The notes under the pieces: model-generated
What the model saw: only the letters and a program-made list of their open reading frames with translations
What the model was told of the DNA's origin: nothing
Database searches by the model: none
Made by a program: the position numbers and the translations under genes
NCBI GenBank assembly: GCA_019422005.1
Contig: JAHZEF010000107.1
Coordinates: forward strand, 1-7,439
Length of the DNA stretch: 7,439 bases
Source: Clostridiales bacterium
GTDB lineage: Bacteria > Bacillota > Clostridia > Oscillospirales > Oscillospiraceae
Reading direction: 5' to 3'
Shown here: positions 1 through 5,672 of the stretch, piece by piece
How the letters are laid out: the number at the start of each line of letters is the position of its first letter
Position numbering within the stretch: position 1 is the stretch's first letter

Positions 1-124
1 CTGAACTTCCGTTCTGCTCAGGAATTATGGGACTTCGAACTCAACTCCTGTTGCATTTAGTTTGACAATTCACTCTGTCCATGATCGCTTTCCGCGGGTA
101 ATTATCGGCTGCAGCGAAATTATA

Positions 125-434
125 GACCGCATCCGTATTGCTGCGCAAACCGCTTCCTTTTTTCAGGTTTCTTCCAGTTTATCCTGCCATTTTCCCATGG
201 ACGCGCATACTGATCAGCCGTAACAGCCACGGGATAAAAAAACCATTGAGCCCCAGACGCCGTGCATACGGATGGATCTCTTCCTTCCGGAACCCGGGCA
301 AATGGATGGTCGGTTCATCGGTGCTACCGGCTCCCCGCATATCTGTTTTCATCAGGTTTGTGGCATGTTTCCCATACATGGGGTTACAGCCGCCCATAAC
401 AGGGGGCATCACAAAATCATGGCCGAAAAGGCAT
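125..434 (-). pseudogene. Decayed Hsp20 (alpha-crystallin type) small heat-shock protein gene
   Basis: Reading the minus strand from about 434, the translation gives LFGHDF, then YGKHATNLMKTDM, then LPGFRKEEIH. These match in order and spacing the N-terminal part of clostridial Hsp20 chaperones (typically LFG..., YGKHAKNLMKTD..., DLPGFKKDEIH). After IH the frame still gives RLGLNG, where the family has a DGxLTLxA strand, and then homology is lost. Further on, in another frame, GSGLRS (157-140) and DAV (133-125) resemble the family's GSxxRSFYVGDAV segment. An in-frame stop (434-436) lies just before the LFG codons, where a few bases appear lost after an ATG. No single frame covers the domain, so no working chaperone is made. 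The 3' end is unclear and may reach about position 60. The Hsp20 assignment is by remembered family sequence; frameshifts are inferred from the frame changes. What remains between 1 and 124 shows nothing else. Confidence 0.68.
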
Positions 435-499
435 CAAATCTGTGATTGGGTCTGCCCTCTTTCGGGGGATCGCCGGCCCCCTCCCTTTGGAACAAACCC

Positions 500-528
500 A
501 ATATGGGCCCAGTGACGGGCAGTGTCAA
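500..528 (-). promoter_or_regulatory. Relict promoter of the Hsp20 pseudogene
   Basis: On the minus strand an exact TTGACA (-35, 523-528) is followed after 17 bp by CATATT (-10, 500-505). It points at the Hsp20 remnant, with about 60 nt of leader. A purine-rich GGGAGG-like stretch near 477-488 lies about 43 nt from the old start codon, too far to serve it. No CIRCE-type repeat is visible. The stretch 435-625 otherwise holds no convincing gene; its short open frames have no family resemblance. Confidence 0.45.
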
Positions 529-625
529 ACGGCACATGGTTAAATTCATAAAAAAAGCGACATCGGTTCACCGAAAATCAATATTCCAGATTTCCTCAGC
601 CGCTCTATCCGTCCTGAACCGCAGC

Positions 626-653
626 TTGCACTTTCGGCAGTCTGTGGTAAAAT
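626..653 (+). promoter_or_regulatory. corA promoter (sigma-A type)
   Basis: TTGCAC (626-631) and TAAAAT (648-653) are separated by 16 bp. The expected start of transcription is near 660. This leaves a leader of about 25 nt that contains the AGGAGG ribosome binding site (672-677), 6 nt before the corA ATG. No Mg2+-sensing leader RNA can fit in so short a leader. Confidence 0.6.
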
Positions 654-683
654 AGCCATATCAACCGCTTCAGGAGGCTGGTT

Positions 684-1601
684 ATGTTTCAATACCGTAT
701 CCGCCCGCAGCTGGCGCCCTTTGACGGCCCGCCGGCTCCCGGGGACAGTATATTCCTTTTGGTCACGTCGGAGGAACTTGCCCAGGGGATCGTAATTTCA
801 GGAGCGGAAGAGCTCCTCCGTCATACGCCGCCTGCGCAGGGCGCGCAGGTTTGTAAAGCGGAAGCCAAACACGGTTACCTGTGTGGAACAATTGTCACGC
901 CCAAAACCACAAAGAACAGGCACCACATTTCCTTTGGCTATCTGCTGGCGCCCAATTTGGCCGTGCTGTGTGATGATACCGGGACGGCACATTCCATGAT
1001 TCAGCATATACGCAGCAAAGCCCCCCAGCATGCATATACCGCCGGAGGCATTGTCTGCGAATTTCTGGAACTGTTGATCTCCAAGGATCTCCTTCATCTG
1101 GAAAAGCTTGAGGATGAACTCGCTCTGCTGGAGGATCAGGCCCTGGCCGGCCATCTGGAAGGCTTCAATTCCAAGATGACAGGCCTCCGCAAAGAAATTG
1201 TCCGCTGGATCCGGTATTACACACAATTGGGCGATCTCTCCTGTGAATTCCAGGAAAATGAGAACGGATATTTTCAGGACAACGATCTCCACCTGCTCCA
1301 TATCATAGAAAAGCGGATTGAACGGCTTTTGGGAGAAGCGCAATCTCTCCGCGAGTATGGAATACAGGTGAGGGAACTGTTTCAGGCCGAAATTGGCATA
1401 CGGCAGAACCAGATTATGAAAACCCTGACCATTGTCACCACCATTTTTCTTCCGCTGTCTTTGGTGGCCGGGTGGTACGGGATGAATTTTTCAGAAATGC
1501 CGGAACTGACCTGGAAATACGGTTATCCTGTGGTAATCGGCGCATGCATACTGATCGGCCTGATTTGCCTGTGGATCATGAGGAAGAAAAAATTTTGGTA
1601 A
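684..1601 (+). CDS. corA: CorA family magnesium/divalent cation transporter
   Basis: This is a pentameric inner-membrane channel that carries Mg2+ (in some members Co2+, Ni2+ or Zn2+) into the cell. The 305-residue protein has the CorA layout: a cytoplasmic alpha/beta N-terminal domain (about 1-125), long charged helices forming the stalk (about 125-240), TM1 at about 243-264, the signature YGMNF with GMN at 266-268 followed by MPEL, TM2 at about 281-299, and a basic C-terminus (RKKK). The GMN motif at the outer pore mouth is the selectivity signature of the family and is intact. Length is normal to slightly short. The ATG is fixed by AGGAGG six bases upstream and its own promoter. It is probably monocistronic, since the next gene has its own strong promoter. 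The exact metal preference cannot be read from sequence. Confidence 0.93.
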   Translation: MFQYRIRPQLAPFDGPPAPGDSIFLLVTSEELAQGIVISGAEELLRHTPPAQGAQVCKAEAKHGYLCGTIVTPKTTKNRHHISFGYLLAPNLAVLCDDTGTAHSMIQHIRSKAPQHAYTAGGIVCEFLELLISKDLLHLEKLEDELALLEDQALAGHLEGFNSKMTGLRKEIVRWIRYYTQLGDLSCEFQENENGYFQDNDLHLLHIIEKRIERLLGEAQSLREYGIQVRELFQAEIGIRQNQIMKTLTIVTTIFLPLSLVAGWYGMNFSEMPELTWKYGYPVVIGACILIGLICLWIMRKKKFW

Positions 1602-1602
1602 A

Positions 1603-1683
1603 GCAGGAAAGGATTCCGCAGGGATATTGCCGGCCCAGGGTGAAATCTCCATTTTACACGGGCGTACCGCATCCATTTCCTGC
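1603..1683 (+). other. Long imperfect hairpin directly after corA
   Basis: Starting one base after the corA stop codon, GCAGGAAA (1603-1610) pairs with TTTCCTGC (1676-1683), and GGAT (1611-1614) with ATCC (1671-1674) across one bulged A. Inside, GCCC (1633-1636) can pair with GGGC (1660-1663), and GTGAAAT (1640-1646) with ATTTTAC (1651-1657), with one G-U pair around a CTCC loop. A T-rich run follows only at 1698-1705, about 15 nt beyond the stem. It is therefore not a textbook intrinsic terminator. It may end or stabilise the corA transcript, or be a relict of a small inverted-repeat element. Confidence 0.4.
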
Positions 1684-1727
1684 ATACAGAATTGCGTTCC
1701 TTTTTGAAGGGGCGCCGGCAGCACCGA

Positions 1728-1756
1728 TTGACTTTTGATGCGGAGCTGCATATAAT
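1728..1756 (+). promoter_or_regulatory. Promoter of the phosphoribosyltransferase gene
   Basis: TTGACT (1728-1733) and a perfect TATAAT (1751-1756) are 17 bp apart, a near-consensus sigma-A promoter. Transcription should start near 1763, giving a leader of about 57 nt. That leader holds a possible 5-bp stem (ACATG 1769-1773 with CATGT 1796-1800) just before the ribosome binding site. No purine-riboswitch sequence is recognisable. Confidence 0.75.
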
Positions 1757-1819
1757 GGGGTTCAGAAGACATGTACGGATTTTGGCGCGGAACCTCATGT
1801 CGAAAAGGAGATATGTTCT

Positions 1820-2374
1820 ATGTACCACACCATGACCATTGCCGGCCTGCAGAGGAACCTTCCCATCTGCCGGGTGTCGGACGATCTTTACATCGGCGCC
1901 TTCGTAATCTTTGGAGATGTGGAGTTGACCTGTGCATGCGCCAAGGCGCTTCTGGACCGTGCGCCGCAGTATGACTACATGATTACAGCCGAAGCCAAGG
2001 GCATTCCCCTGATTCATGAAATGGCCCGTCAGAGCGGGCAGAACCAGTATTTTCTGGCTCGAAAGGGCCCCAAACTCTACATGCGCAACATTCTGGACGT
2101 GTCCGTACAGTCCATTACCACCGCCAGGGAACAGCATCTGTATCTGGACGGCGACGACGCAGCCAGGATGCGCGGCAGGAAAATTCTGGTGGTGGACGAC
2201 GTCATCTCCACCGGCGAGTCTCTGACCGCCATTGAGCGGCTGGTGGAAGCGGCGGGCGGCGAGGTGGCCGGCCGCATGGCCATTCTGGCGGAAGGCGACG
2301 CCCAGCAGCGCAGCGACATCATCTATCTGGAAAAGCTGCCGGTTTTCAACGCAGACGGATCCGTCAAAGCGTAA
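1820..2374 (+). CDS. Purine-type phosphoribosyltransferase (adenine PRT-like)
   Basis: This soluble type I phosphoribosyltransferase would transfer ribose 5-phosphate from PRPP to a base, most likely a purine in salvage. The 184-residue protein has the hallmark PRPP-binding loop ILVVDDVISTGES at 122-134, with the two adjacent Asp residues and the TG turn intact. EAKGIP (58-63) and ARK (80-82) resemble the substrate-side elements of the adenine/xanthine PRT group. The C-terminal part (AILAEGD, then DIIYLEKLPVF) matches a clostridial paralogue often labelled adenine phosphoribosyltransferase. The true base specificity is not established, so I give no symbol. The ATG follows AAGGAG (1805-1810) by nine bases. 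It has its own strong promoter, and the HD-domain gene downstream, 104 bp away, may share the transcript. Confidence 0.85.
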   Translation: MYHTMTIAGLQRNLPICRVSDDLYIGAFVIFGDVELTCACAKALLDRAPQYDYMITAEAKGIPLIHEMARQSGQNQYFLARKGPKLYMRNILDVSVQSITTAREQHLYLDGDDAARMRGRKILVVDDVISTGESLTAIERLVEAAGGEVAGRMAILAEGDAQQRSDIIYLEKLPVFNADGSVKA

Positions 2375-2392
2375 CCGGCCGCGGCCTCTCCC

Positions 2393-2434
2393 GCCCCCAA
2401 AACCGGCGCGGGTTTGAACTCAGCGCATGGGGGC
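2393..2434 (+). other. Nested stem-loop in the gap before the HD-domain gene
   Basis: GCCCCC (2393-2398) can pair with GGGGGC (2429-2434), enclosing a small hairpin AAACC (2400-2404) / GGTTT (2411-2415). No T run follows, so an intrinsic terminator is unlikely. Such GC-rich pairing could arise by chance or could modulate readthrough between the two genes. Confidence 0.22.
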
Positions 2435-2478
2435 ACAGGGCTGCCGGATATTCTGCAAACGAAAGGATGGCTGGAATT

Positions 2479-3024
2479 ATGACGCGGGAAGAAGCCTGGA
2501 GTCTATTAACCGAATACAACAAAGAGCCTTTTCATCTGCAGCATGCAGAAACCGTGGAGGGCGTCATGCGCTGGTTCGCCGGAGAACTGGGCTATGGGGA
2601 CGAGGCTGACTTCTGGGCCACGGTCGGCCTTCTCCATGATCTGGACTTTGAGCAGTACCCCGACGAACACTGCCGGAAGAGTACGGAGATCCTGCGCGGG
2701 CGCGGGATGGATGAGCGATTGATCCACGCCGTCGCCAGCCATGGGTATGGCATCTGCTCCGACGTGGAGCCGACCCATCCAATGGAGAATGTGCTCTTTG
2801 CAACAGATGAACTGACCGGCCTGATCGGCGCAGCCGCACGGATGCGCCCCAGCAAAAGCGTCCAGGATATGGAGCTGAAAAGCCTGAAAAAGAAATTTAA
2901 AGACAGGAAATTTGCCGCTGGCTGCTCCCGTGACGTCATTCAGCAGGGCGCCGACCGTCTGGGCTGGACCCTCGACGAACTGATGGAAAAAACGCTGGCC
3001 GCCATGCGTTCCTTCTGCCCCTGA
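2479..3024 (+). CDS. HD-domain (HDIG-type) phosphohydrolase, function unknown
   Basis: This is a 181-residue soluble protein of the HD superfamily, whose members are metal-dependent phosphohydrolases acting on nucleotides or phosphoesters. From the chosen start, the metal ligands are H22 (QHAETVEGVM), H53-D54 (GLLHDLDF), H88 (ASHGYG) and D110 (ATDELTGLI). This is the classic H...HD...H...D pattern in one compact domain. The C-terminal third (from about 125, SVQDMELKSLKKKFKDRKFAAG) is typical of a small HD family common in Clostridia; substrate unknown. I prefer the ATG at 2479: AGGA (2464-2467) lies 11 bases upstream and MTREEAWxLL fits the family start. An in-frame ATG at 2467 would give 185 residues but abuts its purine run with no spacer. 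It may be co-transcribed with the phosphoribosyltransferase, hinting at nucleotide metabolism (inference only). Confidence 0.85.
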   Translation: MTREEAWSLLTEYNKEPFHLQHAETVEGVMRWFAGELGYGDEADFWATVGLLHDLDFEQYPDEHCRKSTEILRGRGMDERLIHAVASHGYGICSDVEPTHPMENVLFATDELTGLIGAAARMRPSKSVQDMELKSLKKKFKDRKFAAGCSRDVIQQGADRLGWTLDELMEKTLAAMRSFCP

Positions 3025-3114
3025 GCCCTGCCTGCACGGCCTGGCTGCGCCGCAGGAGGCGGCGTCAGTTTCATCCGGCAGACTCGTCAAAAATTTTTCT
3101 CTCCCATACAGACA

Positions 3115-3142
3115 AGCAGGACCGGGTTTCCCCGGTCCTGCT
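3115..3142. terminator. Hairpin terminator between convergent genes
   Basis: A perfect 12-bp stem (AGCAGGACCGGG 3115-3126 with its complement 3131-3142) with a TTTC loop sits between the stop codons of the HD-domain gene (plus) and the DUF975 gene (minus). It is 16 bp beyond the latter's stop. Neither side has a clean T run next to the stem. A run of five A then five T (3089-3098) lies about 17 bp to the left. The location fits a bidirectional terminator; efficiency is uncertain. Confidence 0.6.
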
Positions 3143-3158
3143 CTGCATATTCAGAACA

Positions 3159-3968
3159 TTACGCCCAGCCCTCCGGGCGCCGGGTGCTCCATGCTTCCTT
3201 TCGCTGCGCATCGTCCAGGGACAGGAGCCAGTTATACGCGTGCGCCTGTGTGGTCTGCACATACGCCATGGCCGCGACATCCATGGCGGCAGGCAGCAGC
3301 AGGTTCACCAGATAGACAAACAGCCGTCCGTCCGGGCCGTTCAGCGCCGGTATCAGGCCATAGCTGTAACCGTTCAGCAGCGCCGCAGCCGCCAGGCCCG
3401 GCAGGTAATACCACCAGAAGCTCAGATCCAGCAGGAACAGTTCCAGCTTATGCCCATACGTCAGGCGGGCCGAGACCCCGATCGCTTCCGAAGCGGAAAG
3501 GCTGGGATCGTCCAAAATCACGTAGACCGCCATCCGATATCGGTAGGCCGCGGCGATTCCCGGGAGCACCAGCAGCAGCGACCACAGCCAGATATACAGC
3601 GCCTCCAGCAGCGTGACAGCCAGGATCTTTCCCGCCATCCGGAACCCGGTCAGGAATTCGCCGAATCCCGTCTGCTGCCCGCGGCTCAGGCGCAGCGCAA
3701 ATGCCGAATAGCCGGCGTGCCAGAGCGCCCACAGCAGGTTAACCGCCACAACCGCCGTAAAGTTCCACAGCATGGCCTGGCTGTTCAGCGCGGCCACCTC
3801 CAGGCCGGATGCACGGCTGAGGCGCAGATCCATCACATAGGACACCACGTCACAGAGGATGGAAACCGCGTAGAAGCACAGCAGGAACAGCAGCGTCAGC
3901 CTGCAGGGGCCCAGCCTGCTGTCCCGCAGGCACTGCCGGGCAGCCTGCTTCAAGCCTTTATAGTGCAT
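3159..3968 (-). CDS. DUF975 family integral membrane protein
   Basis: This 269-residue multi-pass membrane protein has hydrophobic segments at about 22-47, 67-92, 113-140, 178-200 and 216-238. The middle region (YRMAVYVILDDPSLSASEAI, then SARLTYGHKLELFLLDLSF) carries the DUF975 hallmark: a cytoplasmic stretch in which a D-P-x-L-S-A-x-E-A-I element precedes G-x-K-x-x-L-F-x-L-D-L-S-F. The family is widespread in Firmicutes and has no established activity. The ATG at 3966-3968 is supported by AAAGGAG (3976-3982) seven bases upstream. It lies 93 bp downstream of rpe on the same strand with no clear promoter between, so it may be read from the rpe promoter. That pairing is not one I know as conserved. 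Confidence 0.85.
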   Translation of the reverse strand: MHYKGLKQAARQCLRDSRLGPCRLTLLFLLCFYAVSILCDVVSYVMDLRLSRASGLEVAALNSQAMLWNFTAVVAVNLLWALWHAGYSAFALRLSRGQQTGFGEFLTGFRMAGKILAVTLLEALYIWLWSLLLVLPGIAAAYRYRMAVYVILDDPSLSASEAIGVSARLTYGHKLELFLLDLSFWWYYLPGLAAAALLNGYSYGLIPALNGPDGRLFVYLVNLLLPAAMDVAAMAYVQTTQAHAYNWLLSLDDAQRKEAWSTRRPEGWA

Positions 3969-4061
3969 GAACTCTCTCCTTTCGGAAACCCGGTGCGCAG
4001 AACACGCCCAGCGCCGCGCCGGCTCCGCTGTTTTCCCGTTCGCCGGATGGCCGCCGGTCCG

Positions 4062-4715
4062 TCACATTTCATGAACGGCCGCCACAAACGCTGCGGGATC
4101 TTCCGCCTTGAAATAAGCGCTTCCCGCCACAAAGACATCCGCACCGGCCGCCGCGCAGACAGGGCCGGTCTTCAGGCTGACGCCGCCGTCCACCTCCAGC
4201 TCGCAGCCCGGCCTTCTCTCATCGATATACCGGCGGATCTGACGCACTTTGGGCATCATATCTTCCATAAAGGACTGCCCGCCGAATCCCGGCTCCACAG
4301 TCATTACCAGCACCATGCTGCACAACTCCAGAAACGGCAGCACCGCCTCGGCCGGCGTCCCGGGCTTGACACAGACGGCTGCACGCTTCCCGCAGCTGCG
4401 GACGGCCTGCAGCGCCTGCAGGGTATTCGCCTCCGTGTCGGCCTCCACATGCACCGTGACGATATCGGCGCCGGCGCGGCAGAAACGCTCCACATAGCGC
4501 ACGGGACGGTCGATCATCAGGTGCACGTCCAGCACCATATCCGTAATCCGCCTCACATCCTCCAGCACATTGAGCCCAAAGGAAAGATTGGGAACAAAAT
4601 TTCCGTCCATCACGTCAAAGTGGACATAATCCGCGCCATTCTTTTTGAGCGCTTCAATGTCCCGGCCCAGATGGGCAAAATCTGCAGAAAGAATGGAAGG
4701 GGCAACTTTTATCAT
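4062..4715 (-). CDS. rpe: Ribulose-phosphate 3-epimerase
   Basis: It interconverts D-ribulose 5-phosphate and D-xylulose 5-phosphate in the pentose phosphate pathway, as a cytosolic metal-dependent TIM barrel. The 217-residue length is normal. Visible active-site elements are APSILSADF (S7), HFDVMDG (H32, D34), DVHLM (H65), PGFGGQ (142-147) and EVDGG (D176, catalytic acid). All are intact. I chose the ATG at 4713-4715 because GGAGGT (4724-4729) lies eight bases upstream and the family begins with M-[IV]-K-[VI]-A-P-S-[IL]-L. The frame stays open to 4757, but that extension would swallow the ribosome binding site. In many Firmicutes rpe sits with rsgA and thiN in the prkC-rsgA-rpe-thiN cluster; here it stands alone before a DUF975 gene. 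It is driven by an exact consensus promoter through a long structured leader. Confidence 0.95.
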   Translation of the reverse strand: MIKVAPSILSADFAHLGRDIEALKKNGADYVHFDVMDGNFVPNLSFGLNVLEDVRRITDMVLDVHLMIDRPVRYVERFCRAGADIVTVHVEADTEANTLQALQAVRSCGKRAAVCVKPGTPAEAVLPFLELCSMVLVMTVEPGFGGQSFMEDMMPKVRQIRRYIDERRPGCELEVDGGVSLKTGPVCAAAGADVFVAGSAYFKAEDPAAFVAAVHEM

Positions 4716-4886
4716 GAATGATGACCTCCGATCGCGAAAAAGATCGATTTTTTGCACACAACAGGTTTGCGCCGCATAATAATGGGTATGCGGCCCCGAC
4801 GGCAGGACGGCTCTCGGACTCCTGCGCAGACCTGTCGGCCGCTTCAGATAGGGGCCGCCCGCCTGGGCGGCCCCATTGGGTATGTC
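4716..4886 (-). promoter_or_regulatory. Structured 5' leader of rpe, candidate cis-regulatory RNA or small RNA
   Basis: Transcription from the 4893-4921 promoter should begin near 4886 and run about 171 nt before the rpe ATG, unusually long for this compact region. In 5'-to-3' order on the minus strand it contains four elements. First is a perfect 10-bp hairpin (4851-4874). Second is a 12-nt outer stem, 4824-4835 with 4761-4772, having one A-C mismatch. Third, inside that stem, are two hairpins, 4802-4807/4820-4825 (overlapping the outer stem by two bases) and 4773-4778/4787-4792, forming a three-way-junction-like fold. Fourth is a hairpin CGATC/GATCG (4742-4746 with 4729-4733) touching the ribosome binding site. 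I see no terminator with a T run after a GC stem, so readthrough into rpe is more likely than a free RNA. It matches no riboswitch consensus I can recall. Confidence 0.5.
4851..4874. repeat. Perfect 10-bp GC-rich inverted repeat
   Basis: GGGGCCGCCC (4851-4860) and its exact complement (4865-4874) flank a 4-nt loop. No T run lies on either side, so it is not a standard intrinsic terminator. On the minus strand it begins about 12 nt after the predicted rpe transcription start and would be the first element of the leader, possibly protecting the 5' end. Confidence 0.7.
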
Positions 4887-4892
4887 ATGGTT

Positions 4893-4921
4893 ATTATATC
4901 GCCGGGCAGCTGCGCTGTCAA
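4893..4921 (-). promoter_or_regulatory. Exact consensus promoter reading toward rpe
   Basis: On the minus strand TTGACA (4916-4921) and TATAAT (4893-4898) match the sigma-70/sigma-A consensus in all 12 positions with the ideal 17-bp spacer. This predicts strong, probably constitutive initiation near 4886, unless the structured leader or a bound protein limits it. It is the strongest promoter in the window. Confidence 0.85.
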
Positions 4922-4937
4922 CGGCAGCGACATTCCC

Positions 4938-4966
4938 TTGACTTCGGAGGCATTCGGAAGTAAGAT
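4938..4966 (+). promoter_or_regulatory. Promoter of the xpaC-telA operon
   Basis: TTGACT (4938-4943) and TAAGAT (4961-4966) are 17 bp apart and read toward xpaC, leaving a leader of about 40 nt. The spacer contains TTCGGA twice (4943-4948 and 4953-4958), exactly 10 bp apart, on the same face of the helix. That is a possible operator. The -35 box is 16 bp from the -35 of the divergent rpe promoter, so a protein bound between could act on both. Confidence 0.6.
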
Positions 4967-5011
4967 GGAAGCAGGCAACTGCATCACAAAGAAAAGCTGG
5001 TGAACCAACCT

Positions 5012-5656
5012 ATGAAATCTGTCAGAAAACCGTCTGTAATTCCGGTCTATGCCGTCGCCGCCGCATGGCTGCTCTATACCGTATTGTTCGGCCTGCGTTC
5101 CGTGCCGCAGCTTCTGCTGTGCGCCGCCATCTCCGTGGCCGTCTATCTGATTGCAAAGTCCGCGTTTCCCGGTAAAACCGTGCAGGTGGAAGTTCCGGAA
5201 GCGGCCCCGGACACCGGAGACGCCGTTCTGGATGAAACCATTCTGCAGGGCCGCGAGGCCATACGGAACATCCGGAAGCTCAATGAGGCAATCCCGGACG
5301 CCCGCGTTTCGGCCGCTCTGAACGAGATTGAAGCCGTTACGGGGAAAATTTTCAAACAGCTGGAGCGCAACCGGGATCAAATCCGGCAATGCCGCCAGTT
5401 TCTCAACTATTACCTTCCAACCACCATCAAGCTGCTGGAACAATACGTCAAGCTGCAGAACCAGGGGCTCCGCGCCGGCAATATTGACGAAGCCATGGGC
5501 AAAATTGAGGACATGCTCTCCACAATTCAAACCGCCTTCCGCAAACAGCTCGACAGCCTGTTCGCCAGCGACGTTGTGGATATCACCGCAGATATTACGG
5601 TCATGGAACAAATGCTCAAATCCCAGGGCCTGACCGACGAAACCGAGTTATCATGA
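5012..5656 (+). CDS. xpaC: XpaC-like membrane protein (5-bromo-4-chloroindolyl phosphate hydrolysis family)
   Basis: This 214-residue protein has a basic N-terminus, two adjacent membrane segments (about 10-28 and 32-49) and a long helical cytoplasmic-type domain. That domain includes FLNYYLPTTIKLL (130-142), the signature I associate with the XpaC family, and ends with ITADITVMEQMLKSQGL (191-207). The family name comes from a Bacillus phenotype on a chromogenic phosphate; no phosphatase motif is visible and the biochemical role is unknown. As in Bacillus (xpaC-yaaN), the next gene is a TelA homologue, 16 bp away. I prefer the ATG at 5012, with GGTGA (4999-5003) eight bases upstream. An in-frame GTG at 5000 would add four residues (218 in total) but has only a weak AGAAAAG run very close to it. 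Confidence 0.85.
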   Translation: MKSVRKPSVIPVYAVAAAWLLYTVLFGLRSVPQLLLCAAISVAVYLIAKSAFPGKTVQVEVPEAAPDTGDAVLDETILQGREAIRNIRKLNEAIPDARVSAALNEIEAVTGKIFKQLERNRDQIRQCRQFLNYYLPTTIKLLEQYVKLQNQGLRAGNIDEAMGKIEDMLSTIQTAFRKQLDSLFASDVVDITADITVMEQMLKSQGLTDETELS

Positions 5657-5672
5657 AGGAGAGAAGCATACG

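Noticed and set aside
138..515. A 125-codon open frame on the plus strand before corA
   Set aside because: The translation has no protein-like pattern and it overlaps the Hsp20 remnant on the opposite strand, which explains the sequence better.
3240..4721. A 493-codon open frame on the plus strand
   Set aside because: It runs antisense through both rpe and the DUF975 gene. Its product is a Gln/His/Arg-rich string with no domain, as expected for the shadow of GC-rich coding sequence. The two minus-strand genes are firmly identified.
4761..4772. GCAAACC on the minus strand as a cyclic-di-GMP-I riboswitch piece
   Set aside because: The rest of that class's core (the second helix and its conserved joining bases) is absent, and here the segment pairs into the 12-nt outer stem instead.
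4802..4825. PyrR-binding-like motif (AGTCCGAGAG in a hairpin loop, minus strand)
   Set aside because: It departs from the PyrR consensus by a missing base and mismatches after GAGAG, and no pyrimidine gene is nearby.
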